Shown here: one piece after another, positions 1 to 8,762 of the stretch | How the letters are laid out: each line of letters starts with the position of its first letter | How positions within the stretch are numbered: the stretch's first letter is position 1 | Source: Thalassobaculum fulvum | Lineage (GTDB): Bacteria > Pseudomonadota > Alphaproteobacteria > Thalassobaculales > Thalassobaculaceae | Assembly: GCF_014652915.1 (NCBI RefSeq) | Contig: NZ_BMZS01000011.1 | Location: 62,001-126,000 of the forward strand | DNA: 64,000 nt | Reading direction: 5' to 3' | Translations under genes and position numbers: made by a program | Notes under the pieces: generated by a model | Seen by the model: the letters and a program-made list of their open reading frames with translations, nothing else | What the model was told of the DNA's origin: nothing | The model's database searches: none

Positions 1-587
1 TGGATGCGCACGCCGTTGCCGCATTCGCGGTTCTTGACGGACTCCTTGCCGGCCGCCGCGATGCTGACGTCGGCCATGCCGTCCCGGGTGCCGACCACCT
101 TGCCGGGGGCGGCCGCCATGACCGCCACGTCGTCGTTCAGCCGCGCCAGGTTGCGCAATGCGATGTCGGTGCCCTTGTGGCCGTCGTAGCTCATGGCGCC
201 GCAGCGGTAGTCGCGGCGGCCGGGGCCGGGATCCAGGTCGACGTGGTTGATCACCCAGCAGTCCTTGCCGGGCCTGCAGTCGACCGGGAGGGCCAGCGGG
301 AACGGCGACCGTCGCTCGGCCAGCGCGGCCAGCGGATCCGGCCGAGCGGCGTCCGACCGGGCCGATGCCGGCGGCGTGTCGGCACTCGCCAGCACGACCC
401 GCGCGGCCGGCTCCGGCCGTGCGGTCCCGGCCGCCGCCACTTCGGGAGCCGCCACTTCGGGCCCGGTTGCGGGTGCCTCGGCGACGATGTCGGGGCCGGC
501 CAGCCCGTCGTCCTGGAACACCATCCAGAACGCGGTGCCGAACGACGCGCCGGCCGCCAGAACGAGGGTGGCGATCAGCGCGCGCAT
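1..587 (-). CDS. M23 family metallopeptidase, 3' end beyond window
   Basis: This gene has no stop before the window edge, so only about 195 N-terminal residues are seen. It opens with a hydrophobic, signal-like segment (MRALIATLVLAAG), then a low-complexity Ala/Pro linker. The start of an M23 (LytM-type) domain follows, with a DCRPGKDCW cysteine motif and SYDGHKGTD, which carries the HxxxD zinc ligands; the text GKVVGTRDGM is typical of this alphaproteobacterial subfamily. The expected role is cleavage of peptidoglycan cross-bridges in the periplasm. A GAGGTGA ribosome-binding site precedes the ATG, which lies 4 bases after the rmlA stop, so it is probably the last visible gene of the rhamnose operon. 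The second zinc motif (HxH) lies outside the window, so activity is inferred. Confidence 0.8.
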   Translation of the reverse strand, partial: MRALIATLVLAAGASFGTAFWMVFQDDGLAGPDIVAEAPATGPEVAAPEVAAAGTARPEPAARVVLASADTPPASARSDAARPDPLAALAERRSPFPLALPVDCRPGKDCWVINHVDLDPGPGRRDYRCGAMSYDGHKGTDIALRNLARLNDDVAVMAAAPGKVVGTRDGMADVSIAAAGKESVKNRECGNGVRI

Positions 588-591
588 GCGG

Positions 592-1455
592 TCACCTCAC
601 GAGACGTCTCAGGTATTCCCCATAGCCCGACTTGGCGAGCGGGTCGGCGAGGCGCAAGACCTGCTCGGCGTCGATATAGCCCATGTAGTAGGCGATCTCT
701 TCGACGCAGGCCACCTTGAGGCCCTGGCGGGCCTCGACCGTGCGCACGAACTCCGAGGCCTGCAGCAGCGAGTCGTGGGTGCCGGTGTCGAGCCAGGCAT
801 AGCCGCGGCCGAGCTTCTCGACCGCCAGGTCGCCGCGCTCCAGGTAGACCCGGTTGACGTCGGTGATCTCCAGCTCGCCGCGCGGCGACGGCGCGATCGT
901 GCGGGCGATCTCCAGCACGTCGTTGTCGTAGAAGTACAGGCCGGTGACCGCCCAGTTCGACTTCGGGTCCTTCGGCTTCTCGACGATCTCGGTGGCCGTG
1001 CCGCCGGCGTCGAAGCTGACCACGCCGTAGCGCTCGGGGTCGCTGACGTAGTAGCCGAACACGGTGGCGCCGCTGGTGCGGGTCGCCGCCTGCTGCAGCA
1101 CCTCGGTCAGGCCGTGGCCGTAGAAGATGTTGTCGCCGAGCACCAGGGCGGCCGGGTCGGAGCCGACGAAGTCGCGGCCGATGATGAACGCCTCGGCGAG
1201 GCCGTTCGGCGCCTCCTGCACCGCGTAGTCGAGCTGCAGGCCCCACTGCGTGCCGTCGCCCAGCAGGTGCCGGAACGCCGGCTGGTCCTGCGGCGTGGTG
1301 ATGATCAGGATCTCGCGGATCCCGGCCAGCATCAGGGTGGTCAGCGGGTAGTAGATCATCGGCTTGTCGTAGACCGGCAGCAGCTGCTTGCTGGCCACGA
1401 TGGTCAGCGGGTACAGCCGGGTGCCGGACCCGCCGGCGAGCACGATGCCCTTCAT
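592..1455 (-). CDS. rmlA: glucose-1-phosphate thymidylyltransferase RmlA
   Basis: RmlA makes dTDP-glucose from dTTP and glucose-1-phosphate, the first step of dTDP-L-rhamnose synthesis in the cytoplasm. The 287-residue length is normal for the family. The N-terminus [18 protein letters not shown] holds the nucleotide-binding GGxGTRL loop. Further family text is [24 protein letters not shown] (metal-binding Asp) and [19 protein letters not shown]. The ATG overlaps the rmlD stop by one base (TGATG), which indicates translational coupling. An in-frame open stretch continues far upstream through rmlD, but family length and the MKGIVLAGG start exclude it. I am sure of this call because all four rml genes are present together. 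Confidence 0.97.
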   Translation of the reverse strand: MKGIVLAGGSGTRLYPLTIVASKQLLPVYDKPMIYYPLTTLMLAGIREILIITTPQDQPAFRHLLGDGTQWGLQLDYAVQEAPNGLAEAFIIGRDFVGSDPAALVLGDNIFYGHGLTEVLQQAATRTSGATVFGYYVSDPERYGVVSFDAGGTATEIVEKPKDPKSNWAVTGLYFYDNDVLEIARTIAPSPRGELEITDVNRVYLERGDLAVEKLGRGYAWLDTGTHDSLLQASEFVRTVEARQGLKVACVEEIAYYMGYIDAEQVLRLADPLAKSGYGEYLRRLVR

Positions 1456-2357
1456 CACTTCGTCTCCGTCAGCGGCCCGAGCCGCGTGTCCAGGACGGCG
1501 TTCAGCGCCGTCTCCCAGGGCCGGCGCGGAACCGTCGCGACGCCGGCGAGCGCGGCGTCGAGCGCGCTGTTGTCGAGCACCGAATAGGCCGGCCGCTTTG
1601 CCGGGGTCGGGTAGTCGGCGGTGGCGATCGGGTGAACGGACGGGCGGCGGCCCCAGTGCTTCTCGGCGCGCCGGAAGATCGCCTCGGCGAAGCCGTGCCA
1701 CGTAGTCTCGCCGGCCGCCGTGTAGTGGAAGGTGCCGCGCACCGCGGCGCCGGCACGCCGGGCCGCCAGCAGGGTCGCGACCGCGTCGGCGATGTCGCCG
1801 GCCGGGGTCGGGGTGCCGTGCTGGTCGGCGACCACCCGCAGCTCGTCGCGCTCGGCGCCGACCCGCAGCATGGTGTTCACGAAGTTCCTGCCGTCGGCCG
1901 CGTACACCCAGGCGGTGCGCAGGATCACGTGGTCGTCCAGCACGGCGCGGATCGCCCGCTCGCCGGCCTCCTTGGAGGCGCCGTACACGCCGAGCGGCGC
2001 CACCGGGTCGTCCGGCCGGTAGGGCCGGGTGCCGGTGCCGTCGAACACGTAGTCGGTCGACAGGTGGATCAGCGGGACGCCGCGGGCGGCGCAGGCGGCG
2101 GCCAGGGCGGCCGGGCCGTCGCGGTTGACCCGGAAGGCGGTCTCGCCGTCGGTCTCGGCGGCGTCGACCGCGGTGTAGGCGGCCGGGTTGACCACCGCAT
2201 CCGGGGCCAGCGCGTCGACCGCGGCGGCGATCGCATCCGGCACCGACAGGTCGAGCCGGTCGCGGCCGGCGGCGAGCCACTCGATGCCGTCCGGCGCCGC
2301 CCGCGCGACCAGTGCGCCGCCGACCTGCCCGGTGACCCCGGTGACCAGGACCCGCAC
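1455..2357 (-). CDS. rmlD: dTDP-4-dehydrorhamnose reductase RmlD
   Basis: RmlD performs the last step, reducing dTDP-4-keto-L-rhamnose to dTDP-L-rhamnose with NAD(P)H. The 300-residue protein is a short-chain (extended) reductase. A Rossmann GxxGxxG loop lies at residues 7-13 (GVTGQVG), followed by [12 protein letters not shown] and STDYVFDG, and the catalytic YxxxK is seen as YGASKEAGE. The C-terminal half carries the substrate-binding region with RTAWVYA. It sits third in rmlC-rmlB-rmlD-rmlA, 3 bases after rmlB, and its stop overlaps the rmlA start. The length and motifs match the family without anything unusual. Confidence 0.96.
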   Translation of the reverse strand: MRVLVTGVTGQVGGALVARAAPDGIEWLAAGRDRLDLSVPDAIAAAVDALAPDAVVNPAAYTAVDAAETDGETAFRVNRDGPAALAAACAARGVPLIHLSTDYVFDGTGTRPYRPDDPVAPLGVYGASKEAGERAIRAVLDDHVILRTAWVYAADGRNFVNTMLRVGAERDELRVVADQHGTPTPAGDIADAVATLLAARRAGAAVRGTFHYTAAGETTWHGFAEAIFRRAEKHWGRRPSVHPIATADYPTPAKRPAYSVLDNSALDAALAGVATVPRRPWETALNAVLDTRLGPLTETK

Positions 2358-2360
2358 GGC

Positions 2361-3440
2361 TCAGCCCGCCTTGCGCGCTTTGGTGCCGATCCGGCCGAGC
2401 GCGTCCTGGCGCTGGATGATCGGCCGCCACCAGGCTTCGTTGTCGAGGTACCAGCGGACCGTCTTCTCGATGCCGGTCTCGAAGGTCTCTCGCGGCGTCC
2501 AGCCGAGCTCGCGGCCGATCTTGCCCGGGTCGATGGCGTAGCGGTGGTCGTGGCCCGGGCGGTCGGTCACGAAGCCGATCTGGGTGCGGCGCGACACCCC
2601 GTCGCCGCGCGGCGCATGCTTGTCCAGCAGGTCGCAGATGGTCTCGACCACCTCGAGGTTGGTCTTCTCGTTGTGGCCGCCGACGTTGTAGCTCTGGCCG
2701 GGAACGCCCTGGCTCAGCACGGTCCAGAGCGCGCGGGCATGGTCCTCGACGTACAGCCAGTCGCGGACGTTGGAGCCGTCGCCGTAGACCGGCAGCTTCT
2801 CGCCCCGCAGCCCCTTGAGGATCATCAGCGGGATCAGCTTCTCGGGGAAGTGGTAGGGGCCGTAGTTGTTCGAGCAGTTCGACAGCACCACCGGCAGCCC
2901 GTAGGTCTCGCCCCAGGCCCGCACCAGGTGGTCGGACGCCGCCTTCGACGCCGAGTAGGGCGAGCGCGGGTCGTAGGCGGTGTCCTCGGTGAAGTAGCCG
3001 TCGGCACCGAGCGAGCCGAACACCTCGTCGGTCGAGATGTGGTGGAACCGGAAGCCGTCGCGGGCGGCGCCCTCCAGGGTCTCCCAGTGCGAGCGCGCCG
3101 CCTGCAGCAGCCGGAAGGTGCCGACCACGTTGGTCTGGATGAAGTCCTCGGGGCCGTCGATCGAGCGGTCGACGTGGGACTCCGCCGCCAGGTGCATGAC
3201 CGCATCCGGCCGGTGCCGGGCGAACACCTCGGCCAGCCGGTCGCCGTCGCGGATGTCGGCCTGCTCGAAGGCATAGCGCGGGTTGCCCTCGACCGCGGCG
3301 AGCGCGGTACCGCTGGCGGCGTAGGTCATGGCGTCGAGGTTGACCACGCGCGCCCCGGTCTCGGCGATCAGCAGCCGGACCACGGCCGAGCCGATGAAGC
3401 CGGCCCCGCCGGTCACCAGGATGGTCTGCGGCTGCGGCAT
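2361..3440 (-). CDS. rmlB: dTDP-glucose 4,6-dehydratase RmlB
   Basis: RmlB converts dTDP-glucose to dTDP-4-keto-6-deoxyglucose using a bound NAD+. The 359-residue protein has the N-terminal Rossmann motif [14 protein letters not shown], then [15 protein letters not shown] and the catalytic triplet text STDEVFG (Thr, Asp and Glu). The YxxxK motif is [15 protein letters not shown], followed by [19 protein letters not shown], a signature of this dehydratase. It follows rmlC after a 10-base gap in the same operon. It is the sugar-shaping enzyme for the rhamnose that the neighbouring glycosyltransferases probably use. The identification is firm. Confidence 0.97.
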   Translation of the reverse strand: MPQPQTILVTGGAGFIGSAVVRLLIAETGARVVNLDAMTYAASGTALAAVEGNPRYAFEQADIRDGDRLAEVFARHRPDAVMHLAAESHVDRSIDGPEDFIQTNVVGTFRLLQAARSHWETLEGAARDGFRFHHISTDEVFGSLGADGYFTEDTAYDPRSPYSASKAASDHLVRAWGETYGLPVVLSNCSNNYGPYHFPEKLIPLMILKGLRGEKLPVYGDGSNVRDWLYVEDHARALWTVLSQGVPGQSYNVGGHNEKTNLEVVETICDLLDKHAPRGDGVSRRTQIGFVTDRPGHDHRYAIDPGKIGRELGWTPRETFETGIEKTVRWYLDNEAWWRPIIQRQDALGRIGTKARKAG

Positions 3441-3450
3441 GGGGATGTCC

Positions 3451-4008
3451 TCAGAGGGTGAAATGGGCGGGCAGCTCGGCCAGCCGGGGATGGCGGGTGT
3501 CCTTGTCGGACAGGGTCGGCCGGATGCCGTTCAGCGGCCAGGACACCGCGACGTCGGGATCGTCCCAGGCGATCCCGCGGTCGTGCTCCGGCGCGTACGG
3601 AGCGGTGACCTTGTAGATCACCTCGGTGTCCGGCTCGAGGGTGACGAAGCCGTGGGCGAAGCCGACCGGCACCAGGATCTGGTTCCAGGCCTCGGCCGAG
3701 ATCTCGGCGCCGACCCACTTGCCGAAGGTCGGCGAGCCGTGGCGGATGTCGACCGCGACGTCGAAGATCCGGCCGCGGACCACGCGCACCAGCTTGTCCT
3801 GGGCGTAGGGCGGGACCTGGAAGTGCAGGCCGCGCAGCACGCCGACCGGCGCCGACATGGAGTGGTTGTCCTGCACGAAGTCGAGGTGCAGGCCGGCGGC
3901 TTCGAAGGCCGGCTTGCTGTAGGTCTCGGAAAAGAAGCCGCGGTGATCGCCGAACTTTCTCGGCGTAATGATCTTCACATCGGGGATCGCGAGCGACTCG
4001 ACCTGCAC
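3451..4008 (-). CDS. rmlC: dTDP-4-dehydrorhamnose 3,5-epimerase RmlC
   Basis: RmlC epimerises dTDP-4-keto-6-deoxyglucose at C3 and C5, giving the L-rhamno configuration. The 185-residue cupin-fold protein shows [25 protein letters not shown], the catalytic-His region [48 protein letters not shown] and [20 protein letters not shown]. The start is GTG, chosen because GGAGG lies 7 bases upstream and no in-frame start fits the family better. It is the first gene of the rhamnose operon, so the operon promoter should lie in the 248-base divergent gap towards the glycosyltransferase. Confidence 0.95.
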   Translation of the reverse strand: MQVESLAIPDVKIITPRKFGDHRGFFSETYSKPAFEAAGLHLDFVQDNHSMSAPVGVLRGLHFQVPPYAQDKLVRVVRGRIFDVAVDIRHGSPTFGKWVGAEISAEAWNQILVPVGFAHGFVTLEPDTEVIYKVTAPYAPEHDRGIAWDDPDVAVSWPLNGIRPTLSDKDTRHPRLAELPAHFTL

Positions 4009-4168
4009 GCCACTGCCTCCGGAACGGGCTCGGAACGCCGGGGCCTATAGCATGTGCCTCGAAGCCGGGACAAGCAGCGCCGCTCGGCGGCGGTTCTGCA
4101 AAAATCGGCCGCCCGGAGGGATAAACTCGGCCTGCTTGCGCGTTTCCTGCATAAGGGAGGCTGTGTTA

Positions 4169-4207
4169 ATGTCTTCTAATCCTGTGCGCGAGCTCGGAAC
4201 GGTTTGA
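4169..4207 (+). CDS. possible 12-residue upstream ORF
   Basis: A 12-codon frame (MSSNPVRELGTV) begins at an ATG with a strong AAGGGAGG ribosome-binding site 8 bases upstream, inside the divergent region between rmlC and the GT2 gene. It stops 49 bases before the GTG of the glycosyltransferase, which itself has no good ribosome-binding site. It could be a leader peptide that affects downstream translation, or chance. The rest of the gap holds no other gene that I can support. Confidence 0.2.
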   Translation: MSSNPVRELGTV

Positions 4208-4256
4208 CGAAAACCCTCGTGATTGGCTGGCCGGCGACGGCCCGAAAACGATCGGC

Positions 4257-5276
4257 GTGATCTTGAATATCCAACCGCTGCCCAACACCGAGCACTCACA
4301 AGTGGTCCCCTATCGGCCGAAAGTGGCTGTCTCGGCCGAGGACATCCGGAACCGGACGCAGTCCGATGCGCTCGGCACCTGCTCGGTCGTCATGGTCTCC
4401 TACCAGACCGGCCCGGTCCTGATCGACAGTCTGCGCGCGGCGTTGGAGCAGGAAGCGGTCGACGCCGTCATCCTGGTGGACAACGGCAATTCCGCCGAGA
4501 CACGCCGGGCGGTCGATACCCTGGCCGAGGCCGACAAGCGGCTGCGCATCATCCGCGGCCACGGCAATGTCGGCTTCGCCCGCGGCTGCAACCTCGGGGC
4601 CAGGGCCGCGACCGGCAGCCACCTGCTGCTGCTCAACCCGGACTGCATGCTGCGGCCGGGCGTGGTGCAGCGCGGCCTGCAGGTGCTGGCCGACAACCCG
4701 AGCGCCGGCGCCCTGACGGTGCGGATCGAGAACACCGACGGTACCGAGCAGCGCGGCGGCCGGCGCAACCTGATGACCCCCTGGACCTGCCTGGTCGAGC
4801 AGTTCCGGCTCGACCGGCTGATGCCGAACCACCCGCATTTCCAGCGGCTGAACCTGAACGAGACCGAGCCGCTGACCGAGATCACCCCGGTGCAGTGCAT
4901 CTCGGGCGCGTTCATGCTGATCCCGCGGGCCATGTACGACCGGGTCGGCGGCATGGACGAGGACTACTTCCTGCACGTCGAGGACGTCGACCTGTGCCTG
5001 CGCATCCAGGAGGCCGGCGGCGCGATCCTGTACGTGCCGGACGCCGCGGTGACCCACGTCAAGGGCACCAGCCGGGTGTTCCCGCTGGTGGTCGAGTGGC
5101 ACAAGTCGGTCAGCGTCGCGAAGTACTTCGGCAAGCATTTCCGGCCGCAGTACCCGGACCTGGCGCTGCGGCTGATCAGCATGGCGATCTTCCTGCGGCT
5201 CGCCGTGCGCGCGGTGCCGCTGACCCTGAACTGGGTGCTGGAACGCCTCGGCCTGCGGGTGGCCCGCGAGGACTGA
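4257..5276 (+). CDS. GT2 family glycosyltransferase (rhamnosyltransferase-like)
   Basis: This is a 339-residue GT-A fold inverting glycosyltransferase. SVVMVSYQTG opens the nucleotide-sugar domain near residue 43, followed by VILVDNGNS, VGFARGCNLG and the metal-binding region LLLNPDCML (DxD-like). The acceptor part has CISGAFMLIPRAMYD and DEDYFLHVEDVDLCLR, a motif of WbbL/rhamnosyltransferase-like enzymes. The C-terminus has a hydrophobic stretch (LALRLISMAIFLRLAVRAV) that may hold it to the membrane. It is divergent from rmlC, so dTDP-rhamnose is a plausible donor, but this is inferred from context. The GTG start gives the longest fitting N-terminus; the first 40 residues are weakly conserved and the true start is uncertain. 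Confidence 0.85.
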   Translation: MILNIQPLPNTEHSQVVPYRPKVAVSAEDIRNRTQSDALGTCSVVMVSYQTGPVLIDSLRAALEQEAVDAVILVDNGNSAETRRAVDTLAEADKRLRIIRGHGNVGFARGCNLGARAATGSHLLLLNPDCMLRPGVVQRGLQVLADNPSAGALTVRIENTDGTEQRGGRRNLMTPWTCLVEQFRLDRLMPNHPHFQRLNLNETEPLTEITPVQCISGAFMLIPRAMYDRVGGMDEDYFLHVEDVDLCLRIQEAGGAILYVPDAAVTHVKGTSRVFPLVVEWHKSVSVAKYFGKHFRPQYPDLALRLISMAIFLRLAVRAVPLTLNWVLERLGLRVARED

Positions 5277-5284
5277 CGGACGCC

Positions 5285-5340
5285 GGCGGCGCTCAGTCCC
5301 GGGCGGCGCTCAGTCCCGCCAGCCCTCAGTCCCGCCAGCC
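5285..5340. repeat. short tandem duplications at convergent gene ends
   Basis: Two overlapping exact tandem repeats lie between the converging glycosyltransferase genes. A 16-base unit (GGCGGCGCTCAGTCCC) occurs twice with a 17-base period, and CTCAGTCCCGCCAGCC occurs twice back to back. The second copy of the latter carries the final codons and stop of the minus-strand glycosyltransferase. Replication slippage explains this. Confidence 0.8.
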
Positions 5341-7254
5341 CTCGATCTGACCCTTGGCGATCGCCGCCAGCTTGGCGGCCTTGGCGTCCTCGTACAGCAC
5401 CGCCTTCAGCACGTCGTACGCCGCCGCCGCCATGTCGAAGGCGAGCCAGCCGAGGCTGACCGTGCCGTGCCGCCGCCACACCCGCACCCGGTTGCGGTGG
5501 ATCATCCGCCGGCGCCAGGCGTCGTGGGTGCTGAGCGTCTTCTCCCGCCCCAGCAGGCGGGCGGTGCGGACCTCGCCGAGGCGGTGGGTCAGCACCGCGT
5601 CGCCGACCCCGACGATCTCGAAGCCGGCGCGCCGCAGCCGCAGGCTGAACTCGACGTCGACGTAGTCGATGAAGAACCGGGCGTCCATGCGGCCGGCGAC
5701 CTCCAGGACCCGGGCCCGGATCAGGCTGCCCGAGGCGATCGCGAACACCCCGTCGCGTACCACGGTGCCCGGGCCGAGCGGCGTGCGGGCCAGGTCGAAG
5801 CGGCCACGGGCGGTCAGCAGCTGCGGCCGCACGGTGCCCTCGGCGTCGGTCAGCCGCGGCGTCAGCAGCCCGACCCGCCGGCGCTCGGCCAGCCCTCGCC
5901 AGGTCGCCAGCATGGCGGCGACCATGCCGTCGCCGGGCACGCTGTCGTCGTCCAGCAGCAGCACCCAGTCGGCACCGCCGGCGAGCGCGGCCTCGAGCCC
6001 CTGGTTCTGCGCGGCCGCCAGGCCGACGTTGTCGGCGTTGGCGATCAGCGTCAGCCGATCCTCGTCCCGGGCCCTTGCCGCGAGACGGGCCTGCGTCGCC
6101 GCGTCCGAGCCGTTGTCGACCAGCACCACCGCCGCGGCCTGGGCGAGGGCGGCGTCCAGCACCCGGTCGAGCGTCTCGTCGGGCCGGTAGCTGACGATCA
6201 CCGCGACCACGCGGGCGCCGTCGGCCGGCGGCTCGGCCACCCGCGCCGGCAGGTCCGGGATCGACCGCAGGTCGACCGCCCGGCGCAGGTAGCGGACCGG
6301 CGACCAGGTCAGCGCCCGGGCGAAGCCGTCGGTGCCGACCCGGCGGGCGGCCTGGATGGTGCGGCGCTCGGCCAGGGTCTCGCCGAGAGCCGAAAGCGCT
6401 TCGGCGAAGGCCGCCGCCCGTGCCGCGCCGCGCCCGCGCAGCAGGTCGGCGAGCACGCCGGCGAGGCCAAGCAGGATCGACGCCGGAACCGTCACCGCCA
6501 GCAGCGGGCCGGGCATGCCGCGCAGCCAGGTCCAGACCCGGTTGCGGGTGGCGTAGCGCAGCACGAAGGCCGAGGGCGCCGAGGCCGAGCCGACGTGCCG
6601 GACCACCGCGTCCGGCGTCACCACCGCGGTCCAGCCGGCCAGTCGCAGCCGGACCGCCAGGTCGACGTCCTCGTAGAAGCAGAAGAACCGCTCGCAGAAC
6701 CCGCCGGCGGCGTCGAAGGCGTCGCGCCGGTACAGCGCGGCCGCCGCGCACACCCCGAACACCGCGCTCTCGGCGACCGGCTGGGCCGGCCGCAGGCGGC
6801 CGCCGCGCCACGCGGCGCCGACCGCGTGCAGCGGGTCGCCGACGCCGTCGAACAGGGTCGGGTCGGAGTCCAGGAGCTGGACCGAGCCGACCGACCCGGC
6901 CTCGGGGTGGCGTTCGGCGGCGGCGACCAGCGCCGCCAGCCAGCCGGGCTCGGCGAACGCGTCGGGGTTCAGCGTCACCAGCCAGCGGCCGCGGGCCAGT
7001 GCTGCCGCCCGGTTGTTGCCGGCGGCGAAGCCGAGGTTGTCGGCTGAGCGCTCGATCCGCAGCCACGGCCGCGGTGCCGCCCGGTCGACCGCGCCGTCGG
7101 TCGAGCCGTTGTCCAGCAGCACCACTTCGAAGTCCCGGAAGCTCTGGCGCTCCAGCGCGTCCAGGCAACGCGACAGGTGGCCGCCGGACTGCCAGGCGAC
7201 GATCAGGACCGAGACGGCCGGGACTGGATCGGGAGAAGCGGTCGGTTCGGTCAT
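5326..7254 (-). CDS. tandem-domain GT2 glycosyltransferase (two GT2 modules)
   Basis: The 642-residue protein contains two GT2 domains. Module 1 starts near residue 13 (SVLIVAWQSG), with VVLLDNGSTDGAV, NLGFAAGNNRAA, the DxD-like LNPDAFAEPGW and CFYEDVDLAVRLRLAGW. A hydrophobic stretch (LLAVTVPASILLGLAGVLA) follows near residue 250. Module 2 begins near 350 (VVAVIVSYRPDETLDRVL), with VVLVDNGSD, NADNVGLAAAQNQGLE, LLDDDSVPGDG and DARFFIDYVDVEFSLRLRRAGF; it resembles RfbF-type rhamnosyltransferases. Two transfers by one chain, or a polymerising enzyme, are both possible. The start MTEPTASPDP was chosen because upstream in-frame sequence is not GT-like. It converges on the single-domain GT2 gene. 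Confidence 0.85.
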   Translation of the reverse strand: MTEPTASPDPVPAVSVLIVAWQSGGHLSRCLDALERQSFRDFEVVLLDNGSTDGAVDRAAPRPWLRIERSADNLGFAAGNNRAAALARGRWLVTLNPDAFAEPGWLAALVAAAERHPEAGSVGSVQLLDSDPTLFDGVGDPLHAVGAAWRGGRLRPAQPVAESAVFGVCAAAALYRRDAFDAAGGFCERFFCFYEDVDLAVRLRLAGWTAVVTPDAVVRHVGSASAPSAFVLRYATRNRVWTWLRGMPGPLLAVTVPASILLGLAGVLADLLRGRGAARAAAFAEALSALGETLAERRTIQAARRVGTDGFARALTWSPVRYLRRAVDLRSIPDLPARVAEPPADGARVVAVIVSYRPDETLDRVLDAALAQAAAVVLVDNGSDAATQARLAARARDEDRLTLIANADNVGLAAAQNQGLEAALAGGADWVLLLDDDSVPGDGMVAAMLATWRGLAERRRVGLLTPRLTDAEGTVRPQLLTARGRFDLARTPLGPGTVVRDGVFAIASGSLIRARVLEVAGRMDARFFIDYVDVEFSLRLRRAGFEIVGVGDAVLTHRLGEVRTARLLGREKTLSTHDAWRRRMIHRNRVRVWRRHGTVSLGWLAFDMAAAAYDVLKAVLYEDAKAAKLAAIAKGQIEGWRD

Positions 7255-7333
7255 GGGCGTCGGCGTTTCGGGGCGGCCGCGACCATAGCACGGGGCGGCG
7301 GCGTGCGGTGCCATGCCGACGCCGGTCGCTTCG

Positions 7334-7465
7334 TGGGTTCCGGCTCCGTCCCGCCGCTGGCGGTCCGGTCCGGAATGACGACTAGAAAGAGAAGGTCGTC
7401 GCTCTCCCACTCCAGACGTCATTCCGGACGAACGCGCCGCCCCGGCGCGGGCGAGCCGGAACCCA
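7334..7465. repeat. composite palindromic (REP-like) element
   Basis: The element has nested inverted repeats. Outer 13-base arms are TGGGTTCCGGCTC (7334-7346) and its complement (7453-7465); inner arms are GTCCGGAATGACG (7368-7380) and its complement (7417-7429). Each half has the layout CGTCATTCCGGAC, about 23 GC-rich bases, then GAGCCGGAACCCA. The same half-unit with small changes occurs near the other end of the window (63614-63709), so this looks like a dispersed repeat family. It fills most of the 319-base gap between the tandem GT2 gene and the deacylase. Confidence 0.75.
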
Positions 7466-7508
7466 TCCGCCGCCTCCGGTTCCCACCGCGCACCGACCGA
7501 CGCCGTCC

Positions 7509-7537
7509 TTGACAGAGTCCGCCCAGCTCAGCCGAAT
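7509..7537 (+). promoter_or_regulatory. candidate sigma-70 promoter of the deacylase gene
   Basis: A perfect TTGACA -35 box is followed after 17 bases by CCGAAT, a weak -10. It lies 36 bases before the start of the deacylase gene. The -35 box is good; the -10 match is poor. Confidence 0.4.
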
Positions 7538-7573
7538 GCCGCTTCCCGCGTTACTCGTGCCGAGGTTCCGACC

Positions 7574-8716
7574 ATGACCCGCATCGTCTCGCGCTTTCCG
7601 CTGCCGCCGATGAGCCTCGGCACCGAGCGGCACCTGACCGTGCACGCCTACGGCGACCCGGACGCCCGGCCGAAGGCCTATCTGCAGGCCGGGCTGCACG
7701 CCGGCGAGTTGCCGGGGCTGCTGGTACTGCACCATCTGATCCGCCGCCTGGACGCCGGCGAGGACCCGCTTCTCGGGCAGGTCGTGGTGGTGCCGGTGGC
7801 CAATCCGATCGGCCAGTCCCAGGTGCTGCGCGGCCACATGACCGGGCGCTTCAGCCTGGCCGACGGCACCAACTTCAACCGCGAGTACCCGGAGCTGTCG
7901 CGCGCCATCGGCGACATGGTGGACGGCCGGCTGGGGGCCGACGCGGCGACCAACGTGGCGCTGATCCGCGACGCCTTCGGCGAGATCCTGGCCGAGCGGG
8001 CGGCCCGTGCCGAGGGCGAGGCGGCCTATCTGCGGCTGACCCTGATGCGGCTGGCCTGCGACGCCGACATCGCCCTCGACCTGCACTGCGACGACGACGC
8101 GACGGTCCACGTCTACCTGCCCGAGCACCTGTGGCCGGACGCCGCCGACCTGCCGGCGTTCCTGGAGTGCCCGGCGACCATGCTGGCCGACGAATCCGGC
8201 GGCAACCCGTTCGACGAGTCGCTCAGCAGGCCCTGGCTCGACCTGCGCGACCGGTTCGGGCAGCGCGCGCCGGTACCGTCGGCCTGCCTGTCCTCGACCG
8301 TCGAGCTGCGCGGCATGGCCGATGTCGGCGACGCATTGGCCGAGGAGGACGCCGACCGGCTGTACCGGTTCCTGCAGCACCGCGGCGTGATCGGCGGCGA
8401 CCCCGGGCCGGTGCCGGAGCTGCTGCGGCCGGCGATGCCGCTGGCCGGCATGGAGATCGTCAAGGCGCCGCTGCCGGGGATCGTCAGCTACCGGGTGCCG
8501 CTCGGCGCCGAGGTGACGGCCGGCCAGCCGATCGCCGACCTGATCGACCCGACCGCCGACGACCCGGCCGAGGGCCGCATCGAGATCACCGCCGGCACCG
8601 ACGGCCTGCTGTTCGCCCGCAAGAGCCACCGCTTCGTGTGGCCGGGCGAGACCGTCGCCAAGATCGCCGGCGGCCAGGTGCTGACCGGGCGGATCGGCAA
8701 GCTGCTGACGGACTGA
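7574..8716 (+). CDS. succinylglutamate desuccinylase/aspartoacylase family protein
   Basis: The 380-residue protein belongs to the M14-like AstE/AspA deacylase group. Zinc ligands are visible as HAGE (His42, Glu45, in LQAGLHAGELPG) and His171 in IALDLHCDDD; Glu244 in STVELRG fits the catalytic base. NREYPE (Arg103) fits a substrate-carboxylate contact. The C-terminal 90 residues (KAPLPGIVSYRVPLG onward) form a biotinyl/lipoyl-like beta-barrel domain, usual in this subfamily. It should hydrolyse an N-acyl amino acid or related amide, but the substrate cannot be read from the sequence. It stands alone between a REP-like element and the convergent speE. Confidence 0.85.
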   Translation: MTRIVSRFPLPPMSLGTERHLTVHAYGDPDARPKAYLQAGLHAGELPGLLVLHHLIRRLDAGEDPLLGQVVVVPVANPIGQSQVLRGHMTGRFSLADGTNFNREYPELSRAIGDMVDGRLGADAATNVALIRDAFGEILAERAARAEGEAAYLRLTLMRLACDADIALDLHCDDDATVHVYLPEHLWPDAADLPAFLECPATMLADESGGNPFDESLSRPWLDLRDRFGQRAPVPSACLSSTVELRGMADVGDALAEEDADRLYRFLQHRGVIGGDPGPVPELLRPAMPLAGMEIVKAPLPGIVSYRVPLGAEVTAGQPIADLIDPTADDPAEGRIEITAGTDGLLFARKSHRFVWPGETVAKIAGGQVLTGRIGKLLTD

Positions 8717-8762
8717 GCTTTGGAAGCCCCGCCGCAAAGCGGAGGGCACCTCGGGCGCTGGT

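Noticed and set aside
1632-3461. 609-codon plus-strand frame across the rhamnose genes
   Set aside because: It runs opposite to rmlD and rmlB, which have complete catalytic motifs; its composition (Val, Gly, Arg, His) is typical of antisense shadows.
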